Part shown: positions 5,002 through 9,757 of the stretch, piece after piece
Numbering within the stretch: position 1 is the stretch's first letter
Layout of the letters: each line of letters starts with the position of its first letter
Source: Bacillota bacterium
GTDB taxonomy: Bacteria; Bacillota_E; Symbiobacteriia; Symbiobacteriales; Symbiobacteriaceae
Direction: 5' to 3'
DNA length: 9,757 nt
NCBI GenBank assembly: GCA_003242675.1
Contig: QGVE01000107.1
Coordinates: 1 to 9,757, forward strand
The notes under the pieces: generated by a model
Seen by the model: the letters and a program-made list of their open reading frames with translations, nothing else
What the model was told of the DNA's origin: nothing
The model's database searches: none
Translations under genes and position numbers: made by a program

Positions 5002-5060
5002 GTCGGGTTAGGCACAACCTGTGTATATCGTGCCGGATTCCGCCCGAGGTGGCGCGCCCG

Positions 5061-5090
5061 GCAGGGAATTCGGGTCTGCGGGGGGAAGAG
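5061..5090 (+). promoter_or_regulatory. Weak candidate sigmaH-type promoter for hpf
   Basis: GCAGGGAAT (5061-5069) and GGGGAAGAG (5082-5090), spaced by 12 bases, partly fit the sigmaH pattern RnAGGAWWW / RnnGAATWW. Bacillus hpf is known to have sigmaH control, which prompted the search. The -10 half has two mismatches in GC-rich DNA, so this is tentative. Confidence 0.2.
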
Positions 5091-5108
5091 AGTGAGTACC
5101 CGGAGTAA

Positions 5109-5147
5109 GGCCCGGCAGGGCCCAACGAAGTGGGAGGAGTTGGGGCC
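5109..5147 (+). promoter_or_regulatory. Two mutually exclusive hairpins at the hpf ribosome binding site
   Basis: Form 1: GGCCC (5109-5113) with GGGCC (5118-5122), loop GGCA. Form 2: GGCCCAAC (5119-5126) with GTTG-G-GGCC (5139-5147), 8 bp with one bulged G. Form 2 shows GAAGTGGGAGGA in its loop, including most of the hpf binding site and two GGA motifs. Both forms use bases 5119-5122, so they cannot coexist. GGA in a hairpin loop is the kind of site CsrA binds. Confidence 0.35.
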
Positions 5148-5684
5148 ATGCAGGTTGCGGTACGCGGTAAGAACATCGAGGTCACCAAAGCGCTGCGCGA
5201 GTACCTCGAGAAGAAGCTGGGCAAGATCGAGAAGTTCGTCGACCAGCCGATCACGGCACAGGCCAACCTTTATGTAGAGCGGGGCAGGCACATCGTCGAA
5301 GTGACCGCCGATCTGAACGGGTGGATCCTGCGGGCCGAAGAGGCGACGGGCGACATGTACGCCTCCATTGACCTGGTGGCGGACAAGCTGGAGAAGCAGG
5401 TCCAGCGCTACCGCGCCCGGCTCCGCCGGCGGACGGGCGCCGCAGCCGCGCCGGACGCCGCCGTGACCACAGCCGAGGACGAGGCCGTGGATGCCGAGCT
5501 GGACGGCAAGGTGGTCAAGATCAAGCGGTTCCCCGTGAAGCCGGTGACGGTGGACGAGGCCATCCTGCAGATGGACCTCCTGTCGCACGACTTCTTCGTC
5601 TTCGTCAACAGCGAAACGGGCAAGGTGAACGTGCTGTACCGCCGTCACGACGGGGACTACGGCCTGCTGGTGCCGGAATACTAA
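5148..5684 (+). CDS. hpf: Ribosome hibernation promoting factor, long form
   Basis: Long HPF silences ribosomes in stationary phase by pairing two 70S particles into a 100S dimer. The 178-residue product has both expected parts: the N-terminal S30AE/RaiA domain (about 1-95, MQVAVRGKNIEVTKALREYL through DLVADKLEKQVQRYRARLRR), which sits in the decoding channel, and the C-terminal dimerisation domain (about 121-178, with VKIKRFPVKPVTVDEA and HDFFVFVNSETGKVNVLYRR). A linker of about 25 residues rich in Ala, Glu and Asp joins them. I start at the ATG at 5148, eight bases after GGGAGGAG; a GTG at 5130 is in frame but would precede that site. Its position shortly before secA matches the Bacillus order, although another gene is inserted here between the two. 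Confidence 0.96.
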   Translation: MQVAVRGKNIEVTKALREYLEKKLGKIEKFVDQPITAQANLYVERGRHIVEVTADLNGWILRAEEATGDMYASIDLVADKLEKQVQRYRARLRRRTGAAAAPDAAVTTAEDEAVDAELDGKVVKIKRFPVKPVTVDEAILQMDLLSHDFFVFVNSETGKVNVLYRRHDGDYGLLVPEY

Positions 5685-5696
5685 ACCCGGACGTCC

Positions 5697-5732
5697 AGCC
5701 CCGCCGCCGACCGGGCGACGGGGCTCTGCTTT
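5697..5732 (+). terminator. Probable hpf terminator or attenuator
   Basis: AGCCCCG (5697-5703) pairs with CGGGGCT (5719-5725). After a C-A mismatch, CGCC (5705-5708) pairs with GGCG (5714-5717) around loop GACCG. The tail CTGCTTT is short, so some read-through into the 5748 gene is likely. Confidence 0.45.
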
Positions 5733-5747
5733 ATGGGAGGCATGACG

Positions 5748-6863
5748 GTGCGCACGGCAGCCATCATCTTCGAGGGCGGCCCCCGGGCCGAGAATCCGCT
5801 GCAGGAGACGCTCATCGGGCTGCGCCACGCGGTGACCCTGGACACGGTGGCCAAGTTCTGCGCCGCGGGGCTGGACGAGGTGGTGCTGGCCACCAACCAC
5901 CCCGCGCTGGCGGAGGCGGCCGCCCGCCTGGGCGCGCGCATCTTCGACACGCGCGGCGGCTCCTTCCACTTCGGGCGCGCCCTTCGGCAGGCGGTGCGGG
6001 AGAGCGGCGCCGACGCGGTGATCTACCTGAGCGGCGCCGCCCTGCCCCTGATCGGCCAGGAGGAGATCGCCTGGATCTGCGAGGCCCTCCGGCGGGACGA
6101 GCCCACGGTGGTGGTGAACAACGTCCAGTCCGTCGACCTGGTGGCGTGGCGGCCGGCCGCGCACCTGGAGCGGGTGGAGCCGCCGGAGAACGACAACATC
6201 CTCGGCTGGCGGCTCCGGGAGACCGGGATGGAGCGGGTGCTGCTCCCCAACAGCGCGGCCGTCCACTTCGACCTGGACACGCCCACCGACTACCTGATCC
6301 TCGCGCTGAGCGGCAGGGGCGGCCCCCGGGCCCGGGCCGCCCTGCGGGCGACCGGCTGGTCCGACGAGCGGGTCCGGGCCGCGGCCGACGTGCTCGCCCG
6401 GGATCTGCCCGAGGTGGCCCTGATCGGCCGGGTGGGCTCGGCGATCATGGAGTACTTCAACCGGAACCTGCCGGTGCGGCTGCGGGTCTTTTCGGAAGAG
6501 CGGGGCATGAAGGCCCTGGGGCGCGAGGCGGCGGGGCTGGTGCGCTCGGTGGTGGCCGACCTGGTGGAGGACCTGGGTCCGGAGCGGTTCTTCGCCCGGC
6601 TCGGCGAGACGTGCGACGCCGTCTTCTTCGACACCCGGGTGCTCTTCGCCAACCGGGGGCGGAGGGTGAGCGAGTGGGACCGGTTCCAGTCGGACCTGGG
6701 CCACGTGGAGCAGATCCGTGACCCCTTCGTGCAGCGGTTCACCCGGGCGGCCCTGGCCTGCCCCGTTCCCGTGGTGCTGGGGGGCCACTCGGTGGTGGCC
6801 GGCGGGCTGTGGGTGCTGGCCGACCGGGCCATCGCCTTGCGCGGCGGCCCCATGCGGTACTGA
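5748..6863 (+). CDS. Uncharacterised 371-residue protein, nucleotidyltransferase-like N-terminal half
   Basis: I do not recognise a named family. The start is the GTG at 5748, seven bases after GGGAGG (5735-5740); the ATGs at 5733 and 5742 are before or too near that site. Residues 1-185 resemble a GT-A/MobA-CofC-type nucleotidyltransferase fold: RTAAIIFEGG at the first strand, a DEVVLATNHPALAEAAARLGARIFD segment, YLSGAALPLI (93-102) where such enzymes have the metal-binding aspartate, and FDLDTPTDYLIL (174-185), like the D-x-DTPxD motif of MobA and CofC. The usual LAAGxSxRxG nucleotide loop is replaced by IFEGGPRAENP, so activity is doubtful. Residues 190-371 match nothing I know; HVEQIRDPFVQRFTRAAL and PVVLGGHSVVAGGLWVLAD look conserved in style. 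There are no membrane segments. It sits between hpf and secA, where Bacillus has no gene. Confidence 0.85.
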   Translation: MRTAAIIFEGGPRAENPLQETLIGLRHAVTLDTVAKFCAAGLDEVVLATNHPALAEAAARLGARIFDTRGGSFHFGRALRQAVRESGADAVIYLSGAALPLIGQEEIAWICEALRRDEPTVVVNNVQSVDLVAWRPAAHLERVEPPENDNILGWRLRETGMERVLLPNSAAVHFDLDTPTDYLILALSGRGGPRARAALRATGWSDERVRAAADVLARDLPEVALIGRVGSAIMEYFNRNLPVRLRVFSEERGMKALGREAAGLVRSVVADLVEDLGPERFFARLGETCDAVFFDTRVLFANRGRRVSEWDRFQSDLGHVEQIRDPFVQRFTRAALACPVPVVLGGHSVVAGGLWVLADRAIALRGGPMRY

Positions 6864-6903
6864 GCTATCGTCGCTCTCTTCTGAACTTGCCAGGCGTATG
6901 TCG

Positions 6904-6932
6904 TTGCCTGTCCGTGTGTGGCATGCTAAAAT
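6904..6932 (+). promoter_or_regulatory. SigmaA-type promoter of secA with extended -10
   Basis: TTGCCT (6904-6909), a 17-base spacer and TAAAAT (6927-6932), preceded by TGC, an extended -10. Transcription should begin near 6939, giving secA a leader of about 105 bases. It is the only AT-rich stretch between the upstream stop and secA. Confidence 0.72.
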
Positions 6933-6938
6933 ATCGCG

Positions 6939-6981
6939 GATGCCCGGACGGGCGCGAACTCGCCGCGGGCGCCGGCGCATC
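6939..6981 (+). promoter_or_regulatory. 5'-terminal hairpin in the secA leader
   Basis: GATGC (6939-6943) pairs with GCATC (6977-6981), and inside CCGG pairs with CCGG and GGCG with CGCC, giving a long GC-rich stem. It starts at the predicted transcription start. No T-tract follows (TAAACATAAC), so it is not a terminator. It could stabilise the mRNA or take part in secA control; no peptide resembling SecM is apparent in the leader. Confidence 0.4.
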
Positions 6982-7044
6982 TAAACATAACACAACGAAC
7001 GCGCGCAGTGGCGCGGCGGCAGAACAGCGAAGAAGGTGTAAGCT

Positions 7045-9756
<2,712 letters not shown>

Positions 9757-9757
9757 T

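Noticed and set aside
5020..5028. TGTGTATAT as a sixth DnaA box or as a -10 element for hpf or fliW
   Set aside because: It has two mismatches to the inverted box, and no matching -35 hexamer at 16-18 bases exists on either strand.

Overview
The window looks like chromosomal housekeeping DNA from a high-GC, Gram-positive (Firmicutes-type) thermophile. Three things point there: strong AGGAGG-type ribosome binding sites with frequent GTG and TTG starts, an S-box (SAM-I) riboswitch ahead of metK, and the gene set comFC, fliW/csrA, long-form hpf, secA, which follows the order of the Bacillus comF-flagellar-hpf-secA region. A Symbiobacterium-like organism is my best guess. That is from memory of similar proteins and was not tested.

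Layout. Bases 1-420 hold a small two-helix membrane protein of unknown role. Bases 431-879 are a complete minus-strand transcription unit: promoter, leader hairpin, a HesB/IscA-like gene and two tandem intrinsic terminators. This gene carries an in-frame TGA at codon 34, exactly where the family's conserved cysteine belongs. A SECIS-like hairpin follows the TGA at the right distance, so I read it as a 96-residue HesB-like selenoprotein that ordinary gene callers would break or miss. fabZ follows on the plus strand (965-1393). Then come a sigmaA-type promoter with a 14-bp palindrome in its spacer, a SAM-I riboswitch with a clear terminator/antiterminator switch, and metK.

Downstream of metK are a small membrane-anchored protein with a fragment of a GT2-like glycosyltransferase fold (2921-3328) and comFC (3371-4123). 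The ribosome binding sites of both lie inside strong hairpins. comFC converges on a minus-strand fliW-csrA pair, and the comFC and csrA stop codons share a CTAG. A 309-base gap separates fliW from the divergent hpf and contains a cluster of DnaA-box-like 9-mers. After hpf come an uncharacterised 371-residue protein with a degenerate nucleotidyltransferase-like N-terminal half, and then secA, complete to the last bases of the window, with its own promoter and a 5'-terminal hairpin.

How the parts relate: metK makes S-adenosylmethionine, which feeds back on its own riboswitch. FliW and CsrA form the partner-switch pair that controls flagellin translation in other Firmicutes, but hag and the other flagellar genes usually found here are absent. 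HPF dimerises ribosomes in stationary phase, and SecA drives protein export. The most notable items are the unannotated-looking selenoprotein unit, the DnaA-box cluster and the orphan 371-residue gene.
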